Positions 24,048-34,535 of a DNA stretch of 64,000 nt are shown here, piece by piece (within the stretch, counting starts at the first letter, position 1; each line of letters starts with the position of its first letter). The notes below the pieces were generated by a model. It worked only from the letters and a program-made list of their open reading frames with translations, did not search any database and was not told the origin of the DNA. This DNA comes from Fusarium oxysporum f. sp. lycopersici 4287 (Eukaryota > Ascomycota > Sordariomycetes > Hypocreales > Nectriaceae), in the NCBI RefSeq assembly GCF_000149955.1, contig NC_030988.1, positions 1,188,167 through 1,252,166 on the forward strand, read 5' to 3'. The position numbers and the translations under genes are program-made.

Positions 24048-25341
24048 TCAAGAACCATCGTCCCAGCCCGCCCCTTGACCACGCTTCTTACGAGGCACAA
24101 AAGCTATTTTTTCAAGACTCTTGGGAGGCTCGTAAGCTCCGTCGTCACGATCCTCCTTGTCATTCGCATCGTCTGCCTCATCGGAGTATCGCTTCTCATC
24201 CTCTTCCGCCATCTGGCCCTCTGAGCTCTCTGAATAGCGTCGCTTCTTAACAACGCGGATTAAGGGCTTCGGTACCTCCTTTTGTTCTCGTAGCAGTTTG
24301 CGCCGTTCGGCCTTAGCCATCATGTCTGACATGTCGCGGTATGAGATTAAGAAGGCAGTGTTGGGACAGCCTTGACATAGATTGTCAGGCGCAAAGTCGT
24401 GAAGGTGTAGTGTCAAGGCACCGTTTACAGGGTTCTTGTTGGCGTCTCGAAAAGGCTGAATCAGTCAGCTTGTTCCTTTCACGTATGAAGCTGAAAGAAC
24501 ACAAGATATACCTGTAGCTGAGCAACTTGCTCAATATCCATGTCAACTCCATCATCATTTTGTGCTGGGCTGAACGTGGGCTTCCAAACTGATATGGTGG
24601 ACTCTTTGTCTTCATTGAGATCAATGCCAAGAACCACTTTGATCTGTCCATTGGTATGATAGATGTATCGTCTGGCAATCCGTCGCAACTCATCCGGGTC
24701 TTGAGTCAATGCGACCTCGAGAACTACGCCCGGGTGCCTGGCTTTGTCATGCTCGAACTGCGCATCCGGTTGTTGTTCCCATTTGTCTTCACCATCGACC
24801 AGAACAACACGAGAAGACAAAGCATTGTTGATGCTATTGGTGAAGGCGCGAGCTTGTCGGTTCTGGCGTCCGATTTCGCGAATTTCATCGATGATAGCGC
24901 TTCTTGGCGTCGAGGGTTGTAGTCGAAGCGTCCAAAGGCAGCTTGGATTTTGTCGTGGAGGCATGTATGAACAACTAACAATTGTTTCGATAGGGATATA
25001 GAGCCTCACCGCCATACTTCACATGGTTACGGATGTTGCTATTGGCAAACATCTATTGTAACGTTTCGGGGACGTACCTTCCAGGTCTCGGAGCCGGCGA
25101 CCATGTTCTTCAGCCGCAACATGACCATCCTTGTGCAGAGTTTGAACCATGTCACGTAAGCTACAGCTATCTGCCTTCAGAACCAGAAAGGCTTGATCGC
25201 TGCTCAATGGTGAAAAAGTATGATTGGACTAACCGATACCAGTGAGATGAGCTTCTCGATATTCGATTCTCTCCGATGGATGTACGTTAATGTGATGAAA
25301 GCCCTCCTTTCCAGAGACTGTTGTAGAGACTTCCTTTCCAT
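24048..25341 (-). CDS. fungal orphan-family protein with a nuclease-like core, possibly damaged
   Basis: Reading down the minus strand: exon 25341-25240 (starts MERKSLQQSL), intron, exon 25174-25078 (ends HGRRLRDLEG), then a long exon to 24512 in the same frame as 25015, a 56-nt intron, and a last exon 24455-24048. The core reads QPDAQFEHDKARHPGVVLEVALTQ and continues IKVVLGIDLN. This layout of D, then hydrophobic-E-V-A, resembles PD-(D/E)XK-like folds and recurs in a family that is common and variable in Fusarium genomes. The tail is acidic and then basic (YRDMSDMMAKAERRKLLREQ). A TGA in the frame between exon 2 and the long exon cannot be removed cleanly by a GT-AG intron, and a nearby stretch reads better in another frame. 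The gene may therefore be decaying. Function unknown. Confidence 0.55.
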
Positions 25342-25652
25342 CTCACTTCCAGCAATCCGCTACAGATGTGACGGAAACCACCAGCCTTATCCAGCGGCCA
25401 AAGATATCATACTGATCCCAGTCACTAGACGCCGAGGGAGACATGCCGGGCTCAAATGCATGTTGTGTGCCGGGGTCCCTGACTGCTGTGATTCATCAGG
25501 TACAAAGGATGTCAGTTGAATATAAGAACCAGAGATTTTAGCTTCACTGTCTTGGTATAGATGTTTGCTACGCCGAGAACGATCAAGAACAAAGAATCAC
25601 AAACTAGCACATTCCATCTCTGCCTTCATTGTTGGATCCTCACCGAGGCGCA

Positions 25653-26453
25653 ATGACAAGCAATGAATTGGCCTCTGTATCGTCGGCTTCATCATCTTCT
25701 CCCCAATCTCCTACAACTTCACACAAGAGTAGCCATGCGGACGACCTATTCGCCGAAGGGCTATCAAGTGCCACGGCAACTACGATTACTAGTGAAAATC
25801 AAAGTGAAGATGGAAATTTGGAGCCCAAGACAGCAACGCTGGCCGACAACTCTATACCAGCACCTTTGGAACATCACCGCAACCGGATGGAGCTATTTGG
25901 CATGTGGACTCAGAACATTCGGAATCAGATGGTGATGCCTGAGGCAAATCCCATTAGCATTTGCCTTCAGCTACTGGGACCAGCCGTTGTCCTTCTCCGC
26001 GAGCTCCAGCAGGCTGTTGGTGTCGAGCCGAGCAGCCCTCTTGGAAGATTTACCGCCGGGACTGTCGATGGCTGCAAGACAAGCACCGTAATCATGGAAA
26101 AAACGATTGATGCATCTTTTACTGTTGAGATCGATTTAATTGGCAAGTTGTCCCTTGAGAGCATTGGCAAGCGGTTTGGTGATAGCGAAGCTCCCTTCAT
26201 CCACGATATGATATTTGGGGACGCCGTATTGTTGAAGCTAATGGTGGACATGCGGAAGTATTGTCATGACTCCGAGCACGTGTCGTCACTGCCTATAGCA
26301 CTTCAGTATGCTGCTGCTACTGTTTACTTAGACTTTTTCGAATGTTGCGTCAAGGTGCTTGTCCAGAGAAAGAAACGCAAACAACCAGACACGGCCGTTG
26401 GGAAGGAAGATCCTGGAGAGATTGCTACCCTGAACACTGTAGTCATGTATTGA
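25653..26453 (+). CDS. unrecognised 266-aa protein
   Basis: Single frame from the first ATG at 25653 to 26453, transcribed away from the previous gene with about 310 bases between the starts. The first 75 residues are Ser/Thr-rich and disordered. The rest is predicted helical, with hydrophobic stretches (ISICLQLLGPAVVLLRELQQ; ALQYAAATVYLDFFECC), and a basic KKRKQ near the end. The second half resembles the helical, DNA-binding-free parts of fungal regulators, but no zinc cluster is present. No family assigned. Confidence 0.6.
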   Translation: MTSNELASVSSASSSSPQSPTTSHKSSHADDLFAEGLSSATATTITSENQSEDGNLEPKTATLADNSIPAPLEHHRNRMELFGMWTQNIRNQMVMPEANPISICLQLLGPAVVLLRELQQAVGVEPSSPLGRFTAGTVDGCKTSTVIMEKTIDASFTVEIDLIGKLSLESIGKRFGDSEAPFIHDMIFGDAVLLKLMVDMRKYCHDSEHVSSLPIALQYAAATVYLDFFECCVKVLVQRKKRKQPDTAVGKEDPGEIATLNTVVMY

Positions 26454-28129
26454 ATCAGCCGCTCCATGTGCCTCACCCAATCATTATTGGGTGAATTCAT
26501 AGACTCGGTCAGTCTTCAAAGTGGCTGTGAGGGGGCGCAGTGGGTAAGGCGGACTTCTGTCACTGCCAGCAAATATTTAAATCAAAGGCTTTTGTCCAGA
26601 AACTCAGAATGCAATTTCACTTCTCATTGTGCCATAAAACTTGAGAGTCAGTATGGAAGCATCCAACAGTTATCGTTCAGCGCCGTGCTTCAGTTTGCCG
26701 AGTACGGCCTTTGCACCTCCACCCCAACAGGCAAGTACAAAACAACAGAGACTTGAGAAGGGCCGGTGCCCAAGAGGAAGCTCACTGCTTTCTGACAGGG
26801 CGATCTAACAGGCGCTTCACAGTAGAAACAACAGAGGCTAGTTGATTGAGCGACACCTCGCTGTTCGCAAAACAGTCGAAAGAACATGTTCGTGTAAGGA
26901 TGGCCGACCCAAACATTGCGATGACCGTCGTGCTAATTCTATTGGTATCAATGTGGTTCCCCGCCTACCTACCAGGAATATCTTTGGTGTTGCCGTCGCT
27001 GATGGGATGACTTTGTGGACCTCGCCTCCGCCCGCCCTCGCTTCTTACCAACCTTTCCTTGTCGCTGCGTTATCTAAATTGCCATGCAGCAAGGCATCAG
27101 AGGCAAGGTGCCCCACAAGCTCCATCACCCCGGCACTACCAATTCAGCCCTAGACCCGCAGTCACACAGGATGGGTTGCAGTGGATGGTACAGTGCGAGC
27201 CCTCCCCAATAGAGAGACAGGGTTCGCCTAGATGGGACATTTTTCAGGGTGGTTCGCTCTGACAGGCGGCAACAGCCATCCTTGCTTTTCGACAGGGGCC
27301 AGACACGCCGCACACCCCTGACGCCGCTAACAGAAGTAGCTAGATTTGGTTCACCCTGCGCTCGCCAGGGGATCCCCGCCAGCCTCTCAGTCGCCCCTGA
27401 TTTTGTCTCAAAAAGGAGCAAGACATGCAAGCCCACAGCAATTGAGACGAGACCCGATTGGAAAAGCCAATGGCTTGCGTTGAGTAGTTTCCGGCCCTCA
27501 ATTTGAGCCATGTTCCGTTCCGTTTCCTCTTTTCTTCTTCTTCTTCTTCTCCGAGCCCTCCTAACCGAGCTAACAACGACAGCTAGCAGCCATGTACGGA
27601 TACGACCAACTCTTAATACGAACATCGGCTCAAACACCCCTTACCACTCACCGCAGCCGGCTTAGCGGTACTTTGGAACGGCCGTGGACCATCTGCACAG
27701 GCTTGTACTATGCATGGGAGTGAGGTACCTCGTTTGCATGAACTCATGAACTAAGACGCTGAGGAAATGTGGAACAGACCTGTGTCCCATTGCCTTCACT
27801 CTGCACCTTTGTTACTGGGAGGTACGGGCCACTGCAGGCTTCGGCTGCAGATCTTTCGGTCCCATGCCATAGACTTCTTGTCTCCTTCCTTTGATGCCTG
27901 GATTGCTCAGGTCGGACCAGCATTGTCCATCCCCAGCTTCGCACTAACTTACCCGCCCTGCACCCCAACCATTACCATGACTATAAGTGGTTTCGACCTT
28001 GCCAACATCTTACCTCGATCTTAGGAACGCTTGGCCGATCTCAGCTTTCATTGTTATTGTGTTCACCTCTTTTATTTTATCACGCCAACGAATGCCGAGA
28101 ATCTATGTCTTAACACAATCGCATCAGCA
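26454..28129. other. intergenic upstream of the M16 peptidase gene
   Basis: Several pyrimidine-rich tracts, including (TTC)n near 27530-27555, typical of fungal promoters and leaders. Frames of 80-170 codons on the minus strand near 27125-27637 are rich in Arg and low-complexity and look spurious. Confidence 0.55.
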
Positions 28130-30420
28130 ATGCCTCACTCGGAACGCGAAGAAGATGCCCCCACAGTAGCGGGCAATGCTCATATACCCGTGACGCTTGT
28201 TACTGACTCCCTCGAGAAGCCTTTACAAGACGATCGTAAATACCGAGTTATCCGTCTGGGGAACGAGCTCGAGGTTACCCTGGTGCATGATCCCAAGACC
28301 GACAAGGCCAGCGCTGCGTTAGATGTCAATGTGGGATACTTTAGCGATGAGCCTGATATTCCCGGTATGGCCCATGCGGTCGAACATGCAAGTGCTCCGA
28401 TCCAACAGCTGTGATGTACAGGCGACAGGCTAATATCTCTCCCTGACAACAGCTTCTCTTCATGGGCACCAAGAAATTTCCAATTGAGAACGAATACGGC
28501 CAATATATCTCCGCCAATGCAGGAGATTCAAATGCTTACACAGGGCCGACATCGACAACCTTCTTTTTCGATATCTCTGCCAAGCCGGACAATGGCCAGG
28601 AACCTTCCGATACCAACCCATCTCCTCTGCGCGAGGCTCTCGACCGATTCGCCCAGTTCTTCATTGAGCCTCTCTTCCTTGCCGAGACCTTGGATCGAGA
28701 GCTACAGGCTGTCGATTCAGAACACAAAAAGAATCTCCAAAACGACACGTGGAGGCTGCCTCAGCTAGGGAAGTTTCTCTCTAACCCTGAACACCCGTTC
28801 TGCCACTTCGGTACTGGCAATTTTGAGGCTCTCAAGACACTTCCCGAGGCACGTGGAATTAATGTGAGGGACAAGTTTATCGAGTTTCATGCCAGACACT
28901 ATTCAGCAAACCGCATGAAACTAGTTGTTCTAGGTAGAGAACCGCTTGACGTGCTTCAGAAATGGGTCGCTGAGTTGTTCTCTCCTGTCATCAACAAGAA
29001 GCTTCCGCCAAACAGATGGCCCGGCGAACTTCCTTTCAGGGAAGCCGATCTCGGTAGGCAGTGTTTCGCGAAGCCTGTTAAGGACTCGATAGAGCTTAAC
29101 CTGCAATTCCCCTTTATCGATGAGGAGTCTATGTTTGCTACTCAGCCTAGCCGATATATTAGCCATCTCATCGGGCACGAGGGCCCGGGAAGTATCATGT
29201 CATGTATCAAGTCCAAAGGTTGGGCAAATGGTCTTACCGCCGGTGCCTCCCCCATCTGCCCCGGTGCTCCTGGTACCTTTGATGTAGAGGTCCTTTTGAC
29301 GGAGGAGGGTCTCGAGAACTACCCTGAAATCGTCAAGATCTTTTTCCAGTACATCAGTCTCCTGCGCGAGAGCCCGCCCCAGGAGTGGATCTTCCAAGAG
29401 CAGAAGAAAATGGCTGATATCGATTTTATGTTTGAGCAAAAGACGCCTGCCTGTGAATTTACCTGCCGAATCAGCTCTGCCATGCAAAAGCCTCTTCCTC
29501 GGGAATGGCTGCTTAGTGGACACAGCCGTCTCCGAGAGTTTGCACCTGATGAGATCCAAAAGGCCCTTGCCACGATTCACCCGGATAACTTCCGCATGAC
29601 CATTGTATCACGCGAATATCCTGGCAACTGGGACCAGAAGGAAAAGTGGTACGGAACTGAATATCGACATGAAAAGATCCCCGATGATCTTATGGAGGAG
29701 TGCAGGAAAGCCTTTGCAGTCTCTCCCAAAGATCGACTGTCTGCCCTTCACCTACCTCACAAGAACAAGTTTATTCCTACCAAGCTCGAGGTCAAGAGGA
29801 AGGAGGTGGATAAGCCGGCACAGAACCCCAGGGTTATCCGCAATGATTGCATTGCCAGGACATGGTGGAAGAAGGATGATACATTCTGGGTTCCTCGCGC
29901 CAACGTTGTTGTCAGCTTGAAGACACCACTTATATATGCTTCAGCAGAAAATAACGTCAAGGCTCGACTGTTCTCGGACCTCGTCCGTGATAGGCTCGAG
30001 GAGTACTCGTACGACGCGAAGCTGACTGGCTTGCAGTACAACGTCGGTCTCCATTCGCGCGGTGTGTTCCTGGAGATTGGCGGCTACAATGATAAGCTGC
30101 CCGTGCTCTTAGAACAAGTCGTCACAACAATGCGAGACCTGGATATCAAAGAAGATCGTTTTGAGATCGTCAGGGAGCGCTTGATCCGAGGATACAGCAA
30201 TTGGCAGCTGCAGTCAGCCTACTGTCAGATTAGCAACTACACCAAGTGGCTCAATGCCCCCGGAGGGGACTTTATAGCAGAGGAGTTGGCAACGGCGCTC
30301 TCAAGCGTCTCACTGGAAGGTGTCAGGCTGTTCCAGAAGCAGATGCTTGGACAGGTCTTCATCGAAGTGTACGTAAACGGTAACATGTACAAGAAGGATG
30401 CTCTTAAGGCCACCCATATG

Positions 30421-30428
30421 GTCGAGTC
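30421..30428. repeat. 8-bp target site duplication, left copy (GTCGAGTC)
   Basis: Directly abuts the hAT element and is identical to 33245-33252. Eight bases is the hallmark duplication of hAT transposons. Confidence 0.95.
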
Positions 30429-30448
30429 CAGGCTGGCGAATCTATCTA
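30429..30448 (+). repeat. hAT left terminal inverted repeat
   Basis: Twenty bases identical to the reverse complement of 33225-33244. Past this point the left end has an extra TATCTATCTA before both ends continue with CCG. Confidence 0.93.
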
Positions 30449-30566
30449 TATCTATCTACCGGCATCTTATGTAGATAGATGTAGATGCTTAGTCATAATC
30501 TGCAATGTAGATAGATAGATGTAGGCTACATGTAGATGTAGATAGATTCGGTAGATAGACGGTCGG

Positions 30567-32918
30567 CTAATCCTCGGCCGTGTCGTCGCCCACCTCCTTC
30601 AGCAAACCTTCATACCCTTCCAGTAGCCCAGCCCGTAACCACGACCTTACCGTCTGAGTAACGGCAATTGTGCTTGCATCTAAGCGTGACCTCTTGGGCG
30701 AAACCATACTACCAGCGGAAGAAAAGGTCCTCTCACACTCAGAAGCCATTGCTGGAACAGAGAGGATGTCAATCGCCATTTTCGCCACTCGCGGATATTC
30801 AAATCGCTTCGCAGACCAGTATTCGAGAGGATTGTCGTATGTTGTGTATATGTCTTGCTTTGTAGACAACCACCTCTCCAGTTCGTCTGTGGCTTCGTCA
30901 TGGCCATGGCGGGTGGATGATATTAATTCGTCTTGGAAGGAATCAAATGGATTGTACTCGCGCGCCCTCACCGCGGCAGGAAGGTTACTGCTCGAGATTT
31001 CCCACTGAGCGGGAAGGTCGCGATACTCCTCTTCCCAGAGCTTTTGGATGAGCTGGCGTGCCGCAAAAAGCCATTCCTCCTTCTCACCGTAGGCTTTTGT
31101 CAAGAACGACCACTGTATACCGGGGTGAAGAACCGTGGCTGCATAGTAAATTGGCGTCTCATCAAGCTTGGTGTAGTACTTGTTGAGCTTGACCCAGGCC
31201 GAATTGACGCACGAGGAATAGTAACTAGGCTCCGCCCGGTGTGTTGCCTCAGTCTTTGCTTTCTCCAGCGTAGAAAGGAGGAATTCGAATGCGACGGCAA
31301 CCTGCCAAATAATTCCATATTGAGCTTCAACGCCTCCCTTACGAACTCGGAGCTGACAGTCCCCTTCAAGCCGCAAAAGACAGGAATCGAACATTCTAAG
31401 AATATCTCTGAACCAACTGAGGGCATCCCAGTCTGCGTCACTTAGTAGATTTGCTTCCTCAAGACATCGAGGAATTTGGCTTGGCGGCTGGGTACGGGTA
31501 GATCGGGGTCGTTGAAATTTTCTGCTTGATTGAATCGTAATGTCAATGAGCTCCTCCAGATAGCGTCGGAGCTTAATTGCTCGCTCGATCATATAATATT
31601 GAGATAGCCAGCGTGTGCTGTTGTCAAGGACGACATCAAGAGTGCCTGGATAGGACTTGTCAGGGTCCTCATCTTGTAATTTCCGCAGAATTGCTGTCGC
31701 TTTATTCGACCGATTGACCCAGACGACAAGGTTGTGGAGTTTACCTACTGGACCTCTTTTTGTCCACTCTGCAAAATCGTCCGCATCAATGTCCTCGAGT
31801 GTATTGCTGTCTTTAATGAAGAGGAGCGCTTTGGCGACAAGATGAAGAATATGCCCGAAACACCGAATCCTTCTGCTGGCCGGATTCTGCCACTGGAGCT
31901 TGTGGCCTATTGCTTCGACTGCTCCTTCATTGCTTGCGGCGTTATCGAGAATAATGTATCCAACCTTGTTGTTTGCAATCAACTCGAAGTCATCTAATAC
32001 CTCCATAACAGCGGCTGAGATATTTTCTCCCGTGTGCGCTATGGCGACGTTTGGGAGGCCAAGGACGATCTTCCGTGGCTGGAATGTATCTTCATCGAGA
32101 AAGAAGGCATTTATGGAGAAGAATGAATGTCTGTTCCGGGACGCCCAGCCATCAAATGCAATATGAACCTGGCTTGGGCTTCGTGATAGCGTGTGGATGA
32201 CGCGCGATTTGTATGTGTTGAACTCGTCGATGATCCTAGCCCGAACCGTTTCATGGGTCAGATTGGCGCAAGTCTCGTGAACCAAGGGGTTCAGGTACTG
32301 AAAGACCTTTTGGAGGCCTTTATGCTCCGGTACGCGAAATGACAAATTTGCATCGGTGATCCACTGGACAACATGGCGCTGGAACGTGGCCTTGTCAAAT
32401 CGAGTAACCAACTCGTCGTGAAAGTCGTCCCTCTTCCGTTTCTTGGCTGCCAAATCATGAAGGGTCAGTTGATTCGGGGGCCGCTCCTGCATATATCGTG
32501 TTGCTTTTGATGGATCTGGATGAAAAATATTGTGGGCCTTGCTGAGATGACCTTCAATGTTCCGAGTGTTGGACGAGACATAAGCCTTTGGCCGGGGAAC
32601 GCCATGCTGGACACAGTGGCAACAGAGCCATGTATGGGGGCCAGACTCATTGCCTTTGGACCTAGCTTGAACGTCATAGCCGTGAGCCCAAAACCAGCCG
32701 GTAGCTTGACCAGTTCGAGCTGAGAGGACCCAATGGCTGCGGACAGCTTGCGATACTGCATCCCAGTCTTTGATGATTGAATGGCTGCTGCGAGACGAGG
32801 AATTGTGCATAGGCAAGGTTGGGTCTTCGGGACAGGATATTTCCGATATGGTAGTATCGGTTGCGTAACTGAATAAATCGCTTTGAGGTGCCATTTGGGC
32901 AATGGTTTTGGGTGGCAT
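30567..32918 (-). CDS. hAT transposase
   Basis: Intact 783-aa single-exon frame; the ATG at 32918 is the first in frame. A BED-type zinc finger spans about residues 74-130 (WFWAHGYD...WLCCHC...HLSKAHN). A central RNase H-like domain follows with hAT-typical text (HIAFDGWASRNRHSF; GYIILDNAASNEGAV; CFGHILHLVAKALL). The hAT C-terminal dimerisation motif is near residues 690-770 (PRVAKMAIDILSVPAMASECERTF is split here only for description). It should cut and paste elements with these ends in the nucleus. Full length and no stops suggest activity. It lies antisense to the host peptidase gene. Confidence 0.94.
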   Translation of the reverse strand: MPPKTIAQMAPQSDLFSYATDTTISEISCPEDPTLPMHNSSSRSSHSIIKDWDAVSQAVRSHWVLSARTGQATGWFWAHGYDVQARSKGNESGPHTWLCCHCVQHGVPRPKAYVSSNTRNIEGHLSKAHNIFHPDPSKATRYMQERPPNQLTLHDLAAKKRKRDDFHDELVTRFDKATFQRHVVQWITDANLSFRVPEHKGLQKVFQYLNPLVHETCANLTHETVRARIIDEFNTYKSRVIHTLSRSPSQVHIAFDGWASRNRHSFFSINAFFLDEDTFQPRKIVLGLPNVAIAHTGENISAAVMEVLDDFELIANNKVGYIILDNAASNEGAVEAIGHKLQWQNPASRRIRCFGHILHLVAKALLFIKDSNTLEDIDADDFAEWTKRGPVGKLHNLVVWVNRSNKATAILRKLQDEDPDKSYPGTLDVVLDNSTRWLSQYYMIERAIKLRRYLEELIDITIQSSRKFQRPRSTRTQPPSQIPRCLEEANLLSDADWDALSWFRDILRMFDSCLLRLEGDCQLRVRKGGVEAQYGIIWQVAVAFEFLLSTLEKAKTEATHRAEPSYYSSCVNSAWVKLNKYYTKLDETPIYYAATVLHPGIQWSFLTKAYGEKEEWLFAARQLIQKLWEEEYRDLPAQWEISSSNLPAAVRAREYNPFDSFQDELISSTRHGHDEATDELERWLSTKQDIYTTYDNPLEYWSAKRFEYPRVAKMAIDILSVPAMASECERTFSSAGSMVSPKRSRLDASTIAVTQTVRSWLRAGLLEGYEGLLKEVGDDTAED

Positions 32919-33224
32919 TAAGGGCAATGAGAATATGTCAAACTAAGACCCAAGCGAAAAAGGGGGATGGCGTGGGGAAATCGGGAAATGAGGGACGGTT
33001 AGGGAAGGGATTTTCAGAGGTACCGATACTTCGGTGCAGGAGGATGCCACCAGTACCGAGAAAGTACAACTACCTCACCCAATTTTCACCGCGGTCTTGG
33101 CATCTATCTACATTTCGTCTATCTACCGGACCTCCAGGTAGATAGATAGAAGACCCACATGTCCTCTGGTAGATAGATAGATGTAGATCTACATCTATCT
33201 ACATCTACATTTCATCTACATCGG

Positions 33225-33244
33225 TAGATAGATTCGCCAGCCTG
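33225..33244 (-). repeat. hAT right terminal inverted repeat
   Basis: Reverse complement identical to 30429-30448, and the outermost bases of the element. Confidence 0.93.
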
Positions 33245-33252
33245 GTCGAGTC
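33245..33252. repeat. 8-bp target site duplication, right copy (GTCGAGTC)
   Basis: Identical to 30421-30428. It marks the right edge of the hAT insertion, after which the M16 reading frame resumes. Confidence 0.95.
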
Positions 33253-34365
33253 CATGCTGAAGCCGCGGGTTTTGCCCAAGGCCCAGTGGCCTATCCTGCG
33301 GTCACTCATTCTGACCAAAGGTTCCAACTACGTCTTCAGAAAGACCCTCAAGGATCCCGACAACGTCAACCACTGCGTCGGGACTTGGTTTTATGTTGGT
33401 AGCAGAGACGATCGCGACGTTCGAACCAAGACTCTACTTCTGGAACAGATGCTCCGTGAGCCAGCCTTTGATCAGCTCCGGACTAAGGAGCAACTCGGTT
33501 ACATCGTCGGGAGCGGACGTCGATCATTCTCGACGACATATGGTTTCCACTTCCTCATCCAGAGTGAGATGGCACCAGAGTTCCTTGACTCGCGTATCGA
33601 GGCTTTCCTCATGAGGTATGCGGACACTCTGGAGAAGATGAGCGAGACTGAGCTTGAGGATCACAAGCGAAGTTTGATCGTCCGGCGTCTAGAGAAGCTT
33701 GGAAAACTGGAAGAAGAATCTAAACAGCATTGGGACGAAATCGAAAGCGAAGAATATGATTTTGAGTTTCGTAAGTCAAGGAAACATAAAGTCCAAGATT
33801 GTGAACATGCTAATCACTGGTAGGTCAACTCGATGCCGCCCGGATTAGACAGCTAACCAAGGCTGAAATTGTGGATTTCTTCAACCAGCATCTCAACCCT
33901 ACTTCCAGTCAGAGGGCACGCTTATCGATTTATCTAAAGGCCCAATGCAAGGCTGAAGGGGTCGATAAGCGACAGGAAGAGGCTCAGAAAAACGCTGACG
34001 AGGAGCCGCACGCTGGAGATGCCGTTGAGGCGGCCGAAGAAATTACCAACGTCAGGTTTTGGAAAGCTGGTCTCACTGTCAGCTCGGGGGTCAGACCTGT
34101 CAAACATGTAAGCGACTTTGAGCGTTGGTATGTGCCGCTTAAGGCTTGCCGTACGAACTTAAAGCATTGGGTCTATGGTACTTTGTCACGGCTTAGGTGA
34201 AGCCGAGGGTGAGAAGGTCGGTCCCTTCTACGCGCAGGCAATATCTCTTGGGAATGAACAGTAGATGACTACCATGGCAGAACCCTACGTAGCCATACTC
34301 GATTTCCTAACAAGCACCGCCACTCTTTGTAATCTCTACCCCAGGCATTGCAATGCGCTCAATAG

Positions 34366-34535
34366 GCTGAAGGGGTCAATAAGCGACAGGAAGAGGCTCA
34401 GAAGAAAGCCGATGAGGAGCCCTGACCGGGGGATGCTTTTACGATGGCCGAGGAAATTACTGATGTTAAGGGGCCAGACCGGTCAAGGATATTGATGAGT
34501 ATGAAGATATGGATGCAGCACTTGAAGGGGTGTCA
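34366..34535 (+). pseudogene. relic copy of the M16 peptidase C-terminus
   Basis: About 170 bases closely match 33952-34110 at the start (both read AEGV then KRQEEAQ), then diverge, with an in-frame TGA after EEP. This copy keeps a tail reading RPVKDIDEYEDMDAALE, which looks more like the expected family C-terminus than the tail of the main gene. Either a partial tandem duplication or remains of a second, older M16 gene. Confidence 0.65.

Larger units (their letters stand above)
30429..33244 (-). mobile_element. complete hAT DNA transposon (2,816 bp)
   Basis: Ends are 20-bp perfect terminal inverted repeats (CAGGCTGGCGAATCTATCTA), flanked by an exact 8-bp duplication. One uninterrupted transposase gene fills the interior on the minus strand. 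Inside both ends are clusters of TAGATAGATG-like motifs in both orientations (30470-30560 and 33100-33235), the subterminal repeats that hAT transposases bind. Perfect ends, duplication and open frame all point to a young, probably autonomous insertion. Confidence 0.95.
28130..34200 (+). pseudogene. insulin-degrading enzyme / Ste23-like M16 metallopeptidase, split by a hAT insertion
   Basis: Coding pieces are 28130-28387, 28453-30428, 33253-33770 and 33824-34200. Leaving out the transposon and one target duplication they form a continuous frame of about 1,042 aa, the usual length of insulin-degrading enzymes. These zinc peptidases cleave short peptides and, in yeast, help mature a-factor pheromone. 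The inverted zinc motif HxxEH (HAVEH, residues 82-86) ends exon 1 and LLFMGTKKFP opens exon 2. The distal glutamate region reads AVDSEHKKN. Intron 1 (65 nt) is of the rare GC-AG type (GCAAGT donor); intron 2 (33771-33823) is normal. Without excision, translation runs 11 codons past the duplication into the element and stops at 30474, losing the C-terminal third. The last residues before 34200 look unlike the family, see the tail relic at 34366. Confidence 0.88.

Noticed and set aside
27125..27637. 170-codon minus-strand frame
   Set aside because: Arg- and Glu-rich low-complexity text produced by a CT-rich promoter tract of the M16 gene. No homology pattern.
30668..32902. Antisense frames inside the hAT transposase region
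   Set aside because: They are shadows of the transposase frame without own starts or domains.
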